Shown: one piece after another, positions 1-10,694 of the stretch
How the letters are laid out: the number at the start of each line of letters is the position of its first letter
Numbering within the stretch: the stretch's first letter is position 1
Origin: Primulina eburnea
Taxonomy: Eukaryota > Streptophyta > Magnoliopsida > Lamiales > Gesneriaceae
Assembly: GCF_022965805.1 (NCBI RefSeq)
Contig: NC_133101.1
Span: 43,685,642 to 43,749,641 of the forward strand
Direction: 5' to 3'
DNA length: 64,000 nucleotides
Notes under the pieces: model-generated
The model's database searches: none
The model's input: only the letters and a program-made list of their open reading frames with translations
What the model was told of the DNA's origin: nothing
Program-made: the position numbers and the translations under genes

Positions 1-297
1 GACACTTCGATCAGATCGAGGTGGTGGGTACTTGAGTGCCGAGTTCCAAGAGTATCTTAGGGAGAATGAGATTCTCTTGCAGTGTACTCCACTCGCTACA
101 CCGCAGTTGAATGGTGTTTCGGAGCGTTGTAACCGGACTTTAATGGACATGGTTCGGTCTATGATAGGGTTCACAGAGTTGTCGCCATCCTTTTGGGGAT
201 ATGCACTTGAGACAGCGGCACTGTTGTTGAACAATTTCTATTCGAAGGCAGTTGACAAGATACCATATGAGATATGGATGGGTAAGCCTCCCAAACT
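1..297 (+). pseudogene. Copia integrase core fragment
   Basis: Reading from base 2, the translation contains DRGGGYLSAEF and then NGVSERCNRTL and PYEIWMGKPPK. These are hallmarks of the Ty1/Copia integrase core around the second catalytic Asp and the catalytic Glu. The 5' part lies outside the window. Homology stops abruptly at about 297, just after GKPPK, so this is a truncated fragment. Its last 35 bases nearly match 55931-55965 in Copia element O, so it belongs to the same or a close family. O lacks exactly this integrase region, so the fragment shows what O has lost. Confidence 0.85.
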
Positions 298-841
298 CAA
301 TTTGAATCTTTAATTTTTAAGATGTGTGATAAGGGGTATCACACTATTAACTAAGATATAAGTCGATTAGTAAATTTTTGTGCTAAGATCTCTTAATTTG
401 AACTGCATAAATGCTACTATTTGGATTTAAAGCCTTAGCATACCTCGAGTTCAATAAATTTTAAAAAAGATTCTTTTGAGATTTTAATATGGAAAGGCAA
501 TAGGTCGATGAACATCTTAGGTATAGTATAAGAAAAGTAAAGTGCGATAAGTTTGGACCTCCACTTCTTGTACTAGCAATTGTGAAAAAAGTCAAAATTT
601 GAGGTCATAGTAAAATAGAACTAATTCACCATAGGTCGTTTTAAGTTGTGACTCGCGAACGAGGATGTAGAAGGCAAATTTAATTTGGATTAAGGAAACA
701 TAAGGACGGCCTAGGACTTATTCTATCAGATTACCACAGCGGAAGCGTGGATTATTGTGATACTAGAATTAAGATTCTAAACTTTTTGTTATAGAGAATA
801 AGCAAATTTCGGGGTCGAAATTCAATTTAAGGGGGATAGAT
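298..841. other. Unclassified repeat-like DNA ending in a Gypsy-type 3' flank
   Basis: There is no convincing coding region here. A perfect 8-bp stem with a 5-nt loop lies at 323-343 (GTGTGATA / TATCACAC). The right end (804-838) has the hairpin and polypurine tract that precede the 3' LTR in Tekay-like Gypsy elements. The stretch is therefore probably the decayed 3' untranslated end of the element that owns LTR K, joined to the Copia fragment. That assignment is inferred from position. Confidence 0.4.
804..838 (+). promoter_or_regulatory. Pre-PPT hairpin and polypurine tract of element K
   Basis: AATTTCG (805-811), loop GGGT, CGAAATT (816-822) form a 7-bp stem. The purine tract AAGGGGGATAGA (829-840) follows, and LTR K begins with TG at 842. 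The same arrangement precedes the 3' LTRs of B, C and D, which makes this a reverse-transcription plus-strand priming region. Confidence 0.6.
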
Positions 842-1102
842 TGCAACGTCGCAAAAATTTGAAGGTCCACGTGAACCACGTGCATGCAAGTTATCAAATT
901 CTAATGTATTTTAATTAATTTATTTTTAAAGAATTAATGCATGATTTTAACATGAATATATGTAATGTCCGAGAATTAATCACTGTTCATTAACGATTAT
1001 TGACTTATAATTTAACGTGATTACGAAAGGGCCAACGGAGACACGATTTAAGATATTGTGCGGCCATTTATTTTGAATTTTAGAATGTGTTGCCGAAGCA
1101 AC

Positions 1103-1234
1103 ACCGCACCCGCGCTTATGGTTAGACCGCACCCGCGGTGCATGTCCAGTAGTGTAGCAATTTTTGAAAAACTGAGACCGCACCCGCGGTGAGAAACAAG
1201 ACCGCACTCGCGGTGCAGGACCGCACCCGCGGTG
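1103..1234 (+). repeat. GC-rich inverted-repeat array in U3 of LTR A
   Basis: Five copies of ACCGCACCCGCGGTG start near 1103 (truncated), 1126, 1177, 1201 and 1220. Each unit is an imperfect palindrome with arms ACCGC / GCGGT. The array ends about 50 bp before a TATA-like TATGTATAAA at 1283-1292 and follows a CG-poor stretch. A CATGCATGCA (RY-type) motif lies between array and TATA. Confidence 0.85.
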
Positions 1235-1267
1235 ATACGTGTTTTGCGAAAATCGTGCCACCTCATG

Positions 1268-1292
1268 ACATGCATGCATTGATATGTATAAA
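1268..1292 (+). promoter_or_regulatory. RY motif and TATA-like box of LTR A
   Basis: CATGCATGCA near 1270 is followed by TATGTATAAA at 1283-1292, about 320 bp into the LTR. This is the expected place for the U3/R promoter. The transcription start is inferred, not seen. Confidence 0.55.
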
Positions 1293-2145
1293 CTGAAATT
1301 CCTTCGAAAATCATTCAGCAGAAATCGAGAAAGGGTCCGAGGGATTGTGTTAAAAATCCTTACGCCTTTTGTGAGAAATCCGTCCGTCTGATTTTGAATC
1401 CGACTTCGATATTGAGTTCCTATCGACGTAGGCTACAACTGGACGCAAGTTTTACTACGTTTTGACATGTCTTGAAATTATGATATTGTCAGAATTGAAT
1501 GAAACTCATATATGTTGTTCTTGACATATTAGACATCATAGAATCGAAGTCAGATTAAGAAACGGATTGATTATGGAATTGTTATAATTTTTAGGGTATA
1601 TCGAGTTATACCGGACAGATTTGATTTACGATTGAATTACAGATTGTATTGGATATTGGTTATGAATTGTAACTGCTATCTGGAGATGTTGTATTAACGG
1701 GGATATTGAAAGTGTACCGTTGTACCGTTGATTTTGAATTAAATCCAGATTGATCAGATTGTTATTGATTAGAAAGGTATATTGACATGAGATTACTGAT
1801 ATTGTCATTGCCAGACAGACTGTGAATTCAGGACTTCGACTGAGCCAGAAACCGACGAACGAAAGGTATAAGTCAATGTGGAATTGGGAGATCGACTTGA
1901 GTCGGTTCAGACTTGAGTTTCCCTAAATCACATACTTTACTTTATTGCATTGATATTTGCATTGATTTGATTGATATACTTGTTCTCTTGAGTTATAGAT
2001 AGCAGGTATTAGACGAGTAATCTTGTGACAGAAGTGCCTGATAGTGGTGGAATCGCCACGGGCACATTGCACGATGTCTCAAGATAAGATATTAGCGATA
2101 GAGCTACAGTCCATGACGGTTAGGTCAGGACACCAGATGTTTGAT

Positions 2146-2312
2146 TATATCGAGTAATAGGATTGGAATTCTTCTATTACGGAATTCGATATAGGAACAC
2201 CATATTTGGTTATATCGAGTAATAGGAACAGAGTTCCTTCTATTACGGAATTCGATATAGGAACACCACATTTGGAAACCGGGATCCCTAGACTAGGATT
2301 GAGTCTAGTCTG
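2146..2312 (+). repeat. Tandem long hairpins in the downstream part of LTR A
   Basis: Two tandem units of about 65 bp each fold into a stem with three blocks: TATATCGA / TCGATATA, GTAATAG / CTATTAC and an inner GGAAC / GTTCC or similar. They span 2146-2193 and 2211-2259. A third hairpin follows (AGACTAG / CTAGTCT, about 2291-2312). The set recurs in B at 5232-5346 and in B's 3' LTR at about 15826-15940. By position it should lie in the transcribed R/U5 leader. Confidence 0.75.
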
Positions 2313-2790
2313 AGACGTGGAGTCACGTATATGTTTGACACTCTACGATTGTTTATGTTTCAGATTGTGATACATATATCTGTTACCTGATTACATGCTT
2401 TATATTTGTTATATGATTGCATGTTTCGTTGATTTATACTGGGATTTATTCTCACCAGAGTTATCCGGCTGTTGTCTTGTCTGTATGTGTACATGACAAC
2501 AGGTGGGACAGGATCAGGGTCCAGGAGATGAGGAGAGATCGTGATAGAGTGGAGACTTCGGACTTGGATGTATATAGGGTTTTGACACTTGATATTTAGA
2601 TGTTGAACCTTAGTTTTACTGATTTGTAGACGGTACAGGACTTGTACTTTATTTTATACTGAGTTGTATATTAGTTGATTTCACTACGTTCCGCATTTTA
2701 AAAAAAATAATTTAGACCCTGTTTTATAATTATTAAATTAGTCCCAATGATGATTAAGAACTTGATTAGCGTTCGGGTCCCCACAATATA

Positions 2791-3904
2791 TATGTTTAAT
2801 TCCTGGTTCATTAAGATTGCAACATATAAGTCTTTTAGTAGTATTTCACGTTCGAACGAGAAACGGAGACCAAAGAAAATTAAGGAAATTTTTTTTATTA
2901 AATAAGTATTTTTAATTATTTAATATATGGTGTAAATAAGGGTGATTTTCTAAAATGGGTTTTGTTAAGTTTTTTTTTACTCAATGAGTCATATTTTAAA
3001 CCGGTACGCAAAATTTAGAAAGTCGGGGGACTTTTTTAGGGTTCGGGCAATATTTTCAAAAATGTACCTATAATAAATATTTTTTTGGGAGTGTTATTGA
3101 GCTTGACAGGTTTTATTTATTGCTTCATGGGCCCAAAATACTTTTAACCCTTTAATTTTTATTAAGGGCCCATTAGTGCACAATTATACAACTTAAACCC
3201 TATATTATATTAAACCTAAACCTAATCACACTACCTCACACTCACGGCCACCACCTCCCCTATCAGCAGCAGCTCCTTCTTCGATAAATACATCAGCCAC
3301 TCGAAAATTCTCCTAGGTTTTTTAAAAAGCTCCCTTCCCGCCTCTCGGTGCAAGTTCTACGTGTATATCTCAAGGTTTTCGAGCGTATAAACAGAAAGGC
3401 AGGCCATAAATCCATTTTTTCTCATCATTCACGCTACTTTATGCTAGAGTGTGTGTGTGTTTGCATGAGGATTGCATAGACGTATTAAGTTGCATAATTT
3501 TTGCGAGGTTTTGTCACGAAATATGCTTTTGTTTGACCTGAAACTCACATTTTTGTTGTTCTTGTGAAAGGGATGCTGATTTGTGATGCTAGAGGGTGGA
3601 ATATGTCGAGATTTAAGGTGTTAATGTGTTGGAGTCTCGAGGTATTTAGGGTTTGGCCAGACCCGATCGCTTGCTTTGGTTGAATGTCTCAGTTGTAGTT
3701 ATATCGGAAGAAAAGAGTGAGCCGATGGTGCAAGTGCTATTCCAAGCCTTGGACCAGACCCTGGTGGGTCTGAGCTGTGGCCTAGGATGGCTCAAACCCT
3801 GCTGGTCATGGTCATTGGTCATGGGGCCGATCGAGGGAGTTTAGGCGATGGGTATCTCGGTTGGGCTCGTTTTGGTGGTTCTTGGATGGTTGTGCATAAC
3901 AGCA
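2791..3904 (+). repeat. LTR K, second piece (U3/R part)
   Basis: This stretch lies between insertions A and H and has no gene. It contains T-rich tracts, a plant LTR-like segment with GGGCCCA-type words near 3126-3175, and a CT-rich stretch at 3230-3350 that looks like leader sequence. A short (GT)n run lies at about 3450. No open reading frame here resembles a known protein. Confidence 0.55.
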
Positions 3905-4117
3905 TGAAAGAGGATCGGTTTTAGGTGTTCAAATGTGCAACGGAAGTTCAAAAATCTTTTCAAGGCATGAAAACCGAAAATTTCAAGAAAAAATTTGAAC
4001 ACCTCATGTACTAGCATGTAACATATACAAAAATATTTTCTATGACATTCATAGTGTAATGCCCGAGATGTTATCATTTTTGGGAGACCCCGAAAATAAA
4101 AATATTTGATTTAAATT

Positions 4118-4217
4118 ATTGGGATGGCAATTTCGTAATTTTTGGATGGCAATTTTCGTAATTATTGGATGGCAATGGCATTTTCGTAAATATTGGATGG
4201 CATTTTCGTAATATTGA
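4118..4217 (+). repeat. GGATGGCA-TTTTCGTAAT repeat array in U3 of B
   Basis: Four degenerate direct repeats of about 23-28 bp each contain GGATGGCA followed by TTTCGTAAT. One unit carries an internal ATGGCA duplication. The matching array in the 3' LTR (10759-10880) has five units, so unit number differs between the two LTRs of one element. The position corresponds to the GC-rich array of LTR A. Confidence 0.8.
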
Positions 4218-4246
4218 GAGAATTTGGGCGAATTTTGAGATGAAGC

Positions 4247-4278
4247 CACGTGTGATTTCATGCATGCAATATATATAT
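4247..4278 (+). promoter_or_regulatory. G-box, RY repeat and TATA box of LTR B
   Basis: CACGTGTG (4247-4254), CATGCATGCA (4259-4268) and AATATATATAT (4268-4278) follow within 32 bp. G-box/ABRE plus RY elements are the combination known from seed-maturation and abscisic-acid promoters. That the LTR is regulated this way is inference. The same cluster is kept in the 3' LTR near 10915-10946. Confidence 0.6.
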
Positions 4279-5860
4279 GTAATTCGTTTCTACTCCCTTC
4301 AGAATAGCCAAAGCCGAGAATTCTTTCGTGAATATTCAAGTTTCCTTTTGCTTAAAAAATTGATTTTGTTTGATCCGGTTATCAGAATTTGAATCCGACT
4401 TCAGTACTGTGATCTTTGCATCGACAGCTACTACTGGACGTAAGTTTTATTGATTTCTGGTATCATTTGAAAATATGATGTTGTAGGAATTTGATATAAT
4501 TCATATATGATATTCTGGATATGTTAGACATCGTAGAATCGAAGTCAGATCAGAAAACGGATTGATTCTGGAATTGTTACGATTTTCTGATTATATTGAT
4601 TTGGGAGTCGAATAGATTTGAGTGATGGACTGATTACAAATTATACCGGATATGGGTTATGGTTTGTAATTGATATCTAGTGATACTGTATTGACGGGAG
4701 TACCGAGATTCTACCGTTATGCTGTTGATTTGAATTAATTCAGATTAATCAGACTCAGTGTTGTATTGAGAATAGAATATTGATATTATGATTCTCGATA
4801 TGTCGTTTCAGATTTACAGAGACAGTCTTGAGTTCAGAATTGATATTGCTTCAGACCGAGACTACAAACGAAAGGTATAAGTCAATGTGGTATTGAGAGA
4901 TGGACTTGAGTCGGTTTAGACTTGAGTTTCCCTAAATCACATACTTTACTTTATTGCATTGATATTTGCACTGATTTGATTGATATACTTGTTCTCTTGA
5001 ATTATAGATAACAGGTAGTAGATGAGCAATCTTGTGACAGAAGTTCCTGATAGTGGTGGGATCGCCACGGGAACATTGCACGATGTCACAAGATAGTATA
5101 GAAATCTTGTAGACGAAAGTACCTGATAGTGGCGGGATCGCCACGGGCACATTGAACGATGTCTCAAGATAAGGATGTTAGCGATATAGCTACAGTCCAT
5201 GACGGTTAGGTCAGGACACCGGATGTTTGGTTATATCGAGTAATAGGATTGAAATTCTTCTATTACGGAATTCGATATAGGAACACCATATTTGGTTATA
5301 TCGAGTAATAGGAACAGAGTTCCTTCTAGTTACGGAATTCGATATAGGAACACCACATTTGGAAACCGGGATCCCTAGACTAGGATTGAGTCTAGTCTGA
5401 ATGATTGTTCATGTTTCAGATTTTGAGACATATATTTGTTACCTGATTACATGCTTTATATTTATTTATATTATTCCATGTTTCGTTGATTTATACTGGG
5501 ATTTATTCTCACCGGAGTTATTCGGCTGTTGTCTTGTCTGTATGTGTACATGACAACAGGTGGGACATGATCAGGGTCCAGGAGATGAGGAGAGATCATG
5601 ATTAGAGGAGAGACTACGGACTTTGATTATGATGTATAATAGGGTTTGAACACTTGACATTAGTTGTTAAACCTTAGTTTAGTTTGAATGCATGCAGTAC
5701 AGGACTTGTATTGTATTTTATACTGATATGTATATGAGTTTGATTTCACTACGTTCCGCATTTTTTAAAAAAAATTTAGACCCTGTTTTATAATTGATTA
5801 ATTAGTCCCAATGACGGTTATGATTATGATTATGATTAGCGTCCGGGTCCCCACAATAGG

Positions 5861-5872
5861 TGGTATCAGAGC
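5861..5872 (+). promoter_or_regulatory. Primer-binding site of B (tRNA-Met)
   Basis: TGGTATCAGAGC, complementary to the 3' end of initiator tRNA-Met, lies 5 bp after the 5' LTR. It would prime minus-strand cDNA synthesis. Confidence 0.9.
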
Positions 5873-6116
5873 TATAGATCCTTGAGATTGAGATATGAGG
5901 AGCTAGTGAGCGGGGTAGAATGAGGTTTCTTTCCTTACTTTTGATTGCTAGCATGATTTACTGCTTTATAATGCATGTTTAATTGTTATCTGAATTGAAT
6001 TGAAACATGTGTTATTGAATATGAATTGGAGCCAATTCTGGATCAGCAGTAAGATGATCGGAGGAGGACTGAAATAGAACTTTGGTCTAGGGTTGCTAAT
6101 CCTTTTGATTTCAGAT

Positions 6117-7007
6117 ATGCCTCCGAGAAGAATACCAGAACAAAGGAGTACATCGAATCCTCCCATGGATGTGACACCCACACAATTGGAGAAATTGTTG
6201 AAAAGATTTCAGTCTTTCCGTCCACCGACTTTGAAAGGTACGGAGAATTCCGTGGAATGCGAGAATTGGTTGGAGGATATTGAGATGATGTTCGATTCGT
6301 TGGAATATACTGATGAGAAGAGGGTGAAACTGGTAGGATACCAATTGCATGACATTGCAAAGAATTGGTGGATCAACACAAAGAGGGCATTGGAACAACG
6401 AGGTATGGCCATTACCTGGAATGTGTTTAGAACTGAATTTTATCAGAGGTTCTTTCCAGTGTCATACAGGAAGGACAAGGGAGCAGAATTCGCCAACTTG
6501 AGACAGGGCCAGCTAAATATTGAGGAGTATGTGGCCAAGTTCTCTTCCCTGTTGCGTTTTGCTCCACATGTGGCGGATCATGACGAGGTCGTGGCGGATC
6601 AGTTCATTAACGGCCTGAATCCGGAAATATTCACGTTGGTGAACACGGGAAGACCGAATAACTTTACCGATGCTCTGAATGGAGCCAAAGGAGTCGAAGC
6701 CGGTCTGATGAGACTGAGAGGAGCTTCGTTTACGATTCCAGTACCGGGATCACAGCAACCACCTCCTCGATTTGAAGGTGGCAGCAGTAGTGGCGAAAAG
6801 AAGGACTTCTTGAAGACGAAAGGAAAGCAGTTCAAGAAGTCAGGGAGCAGTTCTTCTAGTTCTGGGAGTCCTCGACAGAGCCAGAGCTATACCGGACCTA
6901 TTTGCAATACTTGTGGAGGGAAGCATTCCACTGAGCAGTGCCGAGGAGTGTTTGGCAGCTGCCGTATCTGCAAACAACAGGGACACTTTGCTCGAGTGTG
7001 TCCATAG
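6117..7007 (+). CDS. Gag of element B
   Basis: This encodes the structural capsid-nucleocapsid protein that packages retrotransposon RNA in cytoplasmic particles. The ATG at 6117 (MPPRRIPEQ) starts a 296-residue frame and is preferred over the upstream non-ATG extension. The central part is a Retrotrans_gag domain (around residues 45-150, with NWLEDIEMMF, NWW and LRQGQLNIEEYVAKF). A Ser-rich linker follows, then two zinc knuckles at about residues 263-296: CNTCGGKHSTEQC and CRICKQQGHFARVC (the second is canonical CX2CX4HX4C). In this family gag and pol normally form one ORF, so the TAG at 7005 straight after the second knuckle is probably a premature stop, with further stops near 7120 and 7146. 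Confidence 0.85.
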   Translation: MPPRRIPEQRSTSNPPMDVTPTQLEKLLKRFQSFRPPTLKGTENSVECENWLEDIEMMFDSLEYTDEKRVKLVGYQLHDIAKNWWINTKRALEQRGMAITWNVFRTEFYQRFFPVSYRKDKGAEFANLRQGQLNIEEYVAKFSSLLRFAPHVADHDEVVADQFINGLNPEIFTLVNTGRPNNFTDALNGAKGVEAGLMRLRGASFTIPVPGSQQPPPRFEGGSSSGEKKDFLKTKGKQFKKSGSSSSSSGSPRQSQSYTGPICNTCGGKHSTEQCRGVFGSCRICKQQGHFARVCP

Positions 7008-10000
7008 AGAGGTGCCCAGGGATCCCAGGCAGCTGAGTCATCTGGATCAGCGGCTCAGGCAGGTAGACGACCATCTGCTGTTCATTCTTTTCAGCCAGCA
7101 CCGTCTACCCAGTCACAGTAAAGGCCACGAGGAAGCCAGACAGTGAGCTAGCCTCCGAGACAGCAGGCCCGAGTGTTTGCCCTGACTGAGGAGCAGACAC
7201 ATGATGCACCTGATGATATTGTGGCAGGTAACTGTTTCATTTCTGGTTATCCTGCATATGTTTTGATTGATACTGGTGCATCGCATACTTTTATTTTCTG
7301 AGAGGTTTGCACTGAGTCATGCGTTACCTATTGAGTCGTTGTCTGCAGTAGTGTCTGTCTCTTCTCCGTTAGGGACAGGTTTGATATCAGTGAAGTCTGT
7401 GAAATCTTGTACACTGCAGTATGATGGGAATGAGATTGAGTTGGACTGTATTGTGCTTGGGATATCTGACTTTGATTGTATTATCGGTATTGATACATTG
7501 ACCAAGTACAGGGCTACAGTCGATTGTTTCCACAAGATAGTGAGATTCAGACCTGAGATGGCTGAGGAGTGAAAATTTTACGGTAAGGGTTCTCGAGCTA
7601 GAATTCCTTTGATATCTGCAATGAATATGACCCGATTATTGCAGAAAGGAGCAGATGGATTTCTGGTATATTCAGTTGATTTACTGAAACCGAGCCCATC
7701 ATTGGCGGATTTGCCAGTGGTGTGTGAGTTTGCTGATGTGTTCCCGGATGAGATTCCTGGACTACCTCCGATTCGAGAAATAGACTTCAGCATTGAGTTG
7801 ATGCCAGGAACATTTCCGATTTCGAGAGCTCCTTACAGGATGGCACCAATCGAATTGAAAGAGTTGAAAGAACAGTTGGAGGATTTACTGGCCAAGGGGT
7901 ACATCCGACCGAGTGTCTCGCCTTGGGGTGCTCCAGTACTGTTCGTGAGAAAGAAGGATGGGTCGATGAGACTTTGTATAGATTACCGGCAACTGAACAA
8001 GGCAACGGTAAAGAATAAATATCCATTGCCTCGTATTGATTATTTATTTGATCAGTTGCAGGGTTCTTCGGTGTATTCCAAGATCGACTTGAGATCTGGA
8101 TACCATCAATTGAGAGTCAGGGACTCTGATATCTCTAAGACTGCATTCAGAACCAGGTATGGACACTATGAATTTTTTTCATGCCATTTGGTTTGACGAA
8201 TGCACCGGCGGTATTTATGGGATTGATGAACCGCGTCTTTCAGAAATATTTGGATGATTTTGTTATCATATTCATTGATGATATATTGATCTATTCAAAG
8301 AATATGATTGAGCATGCTGATCATCTGAGGACTGTGTTGAGAATTTTGAGGGCGGAAAGGTTATATGCTAAACTGTCGAAATGCGAGTTCTGGTTGAAAC
8401 AGGTAGTATCTCTGGGTCATATTATATCCGGAGACGGGATATCAGTTGATCCCAGTAAGGTTGAGGCAGTGATTTCTTGGCCAAGACCGACATCTGTACC
8501 AGAGATTCGCAGCTTTATGGGTTTGGCAGGATATTATCGTCGATTCATTAGAGATTTCTCAAGCATTGCCAAACCGATTACACAGTTGACTCAGAAGAAT
8601 GCTCCATTTGTCTGGTCTGAGGAATGTGAGACCAGTTTTCTTGAGCTAAAGAAAAGATTAACCAGTGCACCGGTGTTAACGATTCGTCAAGTACTGGTGA
8701 TTTTGTAGTATATTGTGATGCATTTCACCGAGGACTGGGTTGTGTTTTGATGCAGCGAGGGCATGTGATCGCTTATGCCTCAAGACAACTGAAACCCCAT
8801 GAATTTCGATATCCAATTCATGATCTTGAATTGGCAGCCATAGTCTTTGCGTTGAAAATATGGCGACACTATCTGTACGGTGAGAAGTTCGAGATTTATT
8901 CTGATCATAAAAGTTTGAAATATCTCTTTTCACAGTCAGAATTGAATATGAGACAGCGGAGATGGCTGGATTTATTGAAAGATTTTGATTGTGAAATCAA
9001 ATACTATCCGGGGAAATCTAATGCAGCAGCAGATGCACTAAGTCGAAAGGTATGTTCTTTATCCTTATCGACTATGGGAGTTTCGAATTTGATTGAGGAC
9101 TGCTGTTTGTCTGGATTAGTATTTGAGACAGATAAAAGACCAATGAGATTATATACTATTCAAGCGGAACCAGAGCTGATTGTGAGAATTAAAGCGGCTC
9201 AGAAAGGTGATCAGAATATACAGAAGTCGATTGCTATGGTTAGAGCTGGACATCGATCGGAATATCAGGTTCAAAATGGTATTTTGTATGTGAATAATCG
9301 TCTTGTTGTGCCGAATGTTTCGGATTTAAGACAGCAGATACTGACAGAAGCGCACAACAGTCGATTTAACATTCATTCTGGGGCAGGAAAATGTCTAATG
9401 ATTTAAAGACACAGTACTGGTGGAAACAAATGAAAGCGGACATTGCTACATTTGTATCAAAGTGTCTGAATTGCCAACAGGTGAAGGCTGAACGAAAGAA
9501 ACCAGGAGGATTGTTATAGAGTTTGTCTATTCCTGAATGGAAATGGGATCACATTTCCATGGACTTTGTGACACAGTTGCCACGTTCCTCCCGAGGTTAC
9601 GATGCGATTTGGGTCGTGATTGATAGATTGACCAAATCAGCATGCTTTATTCCATACAAGATGACATATAGATATGATCAGATGGCCGATATCTATGTCA
9701 AAGAAGTTGTTAGACTTCACGGAGTGCCGAAGTCAATTGTTTCAGACCGTGATCCTCGGTTTACTTCACACTTCTGGCAGAGTTTGCAGCAGGCTCTCGG
9801 TACGAAGTTACATCTAAGTACCGCATATCACCCACATACTGACGGACAATCAGAGCGTACGATCCAGACATTGGAAGATATGCTGAGAGCTGTAGTGCTG
9901 GATTTTAGCACTAATTGGCAAGATGCATTGTCTCTTTGCGAGTTTTCGTACAACAATAGCTATCAGACGAGTATTGAGATGGCTCCATTCGAAGCGTTGT

Positions 10001-10605
10001 ACGGAAAGAAATGCCGATCCCCTCTGTATTGGGATGATATCTCTGAAGTTCCTGAGACTGGACCTGATATGATCAGAGATATGACTGAGAAAGTAAAGTT
10101 AATTCAGAAGAAAATGAAGGCAGCTCAGGACAGACAAGCCAAATATGCCAACCTTCGACGTAGACCGTTGGTATTTGAGGCAGGAGACCGAGTGTTCCTC
10201 AAGATTTCTCCTTTCAGGGGTGTTGTCCGATTTTGGAAGAAAGGAAAGTTGTCTCCACGATATGTAGGTCCTTATGAAATTCTCGAAAAGATAGGAGATC
10301 GTGCCTATCGACTTGCATTACCGCCTTCATTATCAGGAATACATGATGTTTTTCATGTATCTATGCTGCGGAAGTATCTCCCTGATGATTCACATGTTAT
10401 TCAACCAGACGAGACTGAGCTGGATGAGACATTGAGTTATGTCGAGAAGCCGATCCGGATTATCGATCGTAAAGAAAAACAGCTCAGAACAAAGACGATT
10501 CCTCTTGTGAAAGTTCAATGGACTCGTCATGGTATTTAAGAAGCCACTTGGGAAACTGAATCGGACATGAGACAAGAATTCCCAGCATTGTTTCGCTGAT
10601 GTAAA
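7008..10605 (+). pseudogene. Pol of element B (PR-RT-RNase H-IN-chromodomain), broken
   Basis: Domain order is Gypsy-type. Protease: IDTGASHTF at about 7266-7292, then a frameshift. RT: 7700-8690, with the LCIDYRQLN block, a frameshift in a T run at about 8175, and the catalytic FIDD at 8271-8282. A frameshift at about 8690 is followed by RNase H (about 8710-9050, [20 protein letters not shown]). The integrase zinc finger (9350-9480) has a frameshift at about 9390. The integrase core (9523-10100) has D in SMDFVTQ, D in VSDRDPRF and E in DGQSERTIQ. The tail (10440-10600), with VKVQWTRHG and EATWE, resembles a chromodomain. Other lesions are TGA at about 7570, TAG at about 9517 and TAA at about 10537. 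The product would not be active as written. Confidence 0.9.
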
Positions 10606-10656
10606 TTTTTATACAGTTTTTGTATATACTCCTTATGGATATAATTGATTGCCTGT

Positions 10657-10694
10657 GATTTCGAGGACGAAATCATGTCTTAGAGGGGGAGAAT
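10657..10694 (+). promoter_or_regulatory. Pre-PPT hairpin and polypurine tract of B
   Basis: GATTTCG (10657-10663), loop AGGA, CGAAATC (10668-10674) form a perfect 7-bp stem. AGAGGGGGAGAA (10682-10693) follows and abuts the 3' LTR. The tract would resist RNase H and prime plus-strand cDNA. Confidence 0.8.

Larger units (their letters stand above)
961..2785 (+). mobile_element. A: solo LTR of the B family (Tekay-like Gypsy)
   Basis: An 1825-bp LTR starts TGTAATGTCC and ends GGGTCCCCACA, with a perfect 5-bp TSD ATATA at 956-960 and 2786-2790. No internal region is present, so it is a solo LTR left by LTR-LTR recombination. Downstream of the TATA-like box it aligns well with both LTRs of element B. 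Upstream, the U3 is different: A has GC-rich inverted repeats where B has GGATGGCA repeats. It lies within LTR K. Confidence 0.92.
4055..5855 (+). repeat. 5' LTR of B
   Basis: 1801 bp, from TGTAATGCCCGAGATG to GGGTCCCCACA. From the left it holds a GGATGGCA repeat array, a G-box/RY/TATA cluster, a duplicated segment of about 70 bp (5036-5098 and 5110-5170, single in LTR A), tandem long hairpins (5232-5346), and an AT-rich end. The family matches solo LTR A and the fragment inside L. Confidence 0.92.

Noticed and set aside
1103..1234. CRISPR-like array of short repeats (also at 24149, 33520, 45924)
   Set aside because: Units lie inside LTRs, spacers are irregular and not unique-spacer-like, and the window is a plant nuclear repeat region with no cas genes.
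5861..5872. tRNA gene fragments at PBS sites
   Set aside because: Only 12-18 bases matching tRNA 3' ends next to LTRs; these are primer-binding sites, and no tRNA cloverleaf is present.
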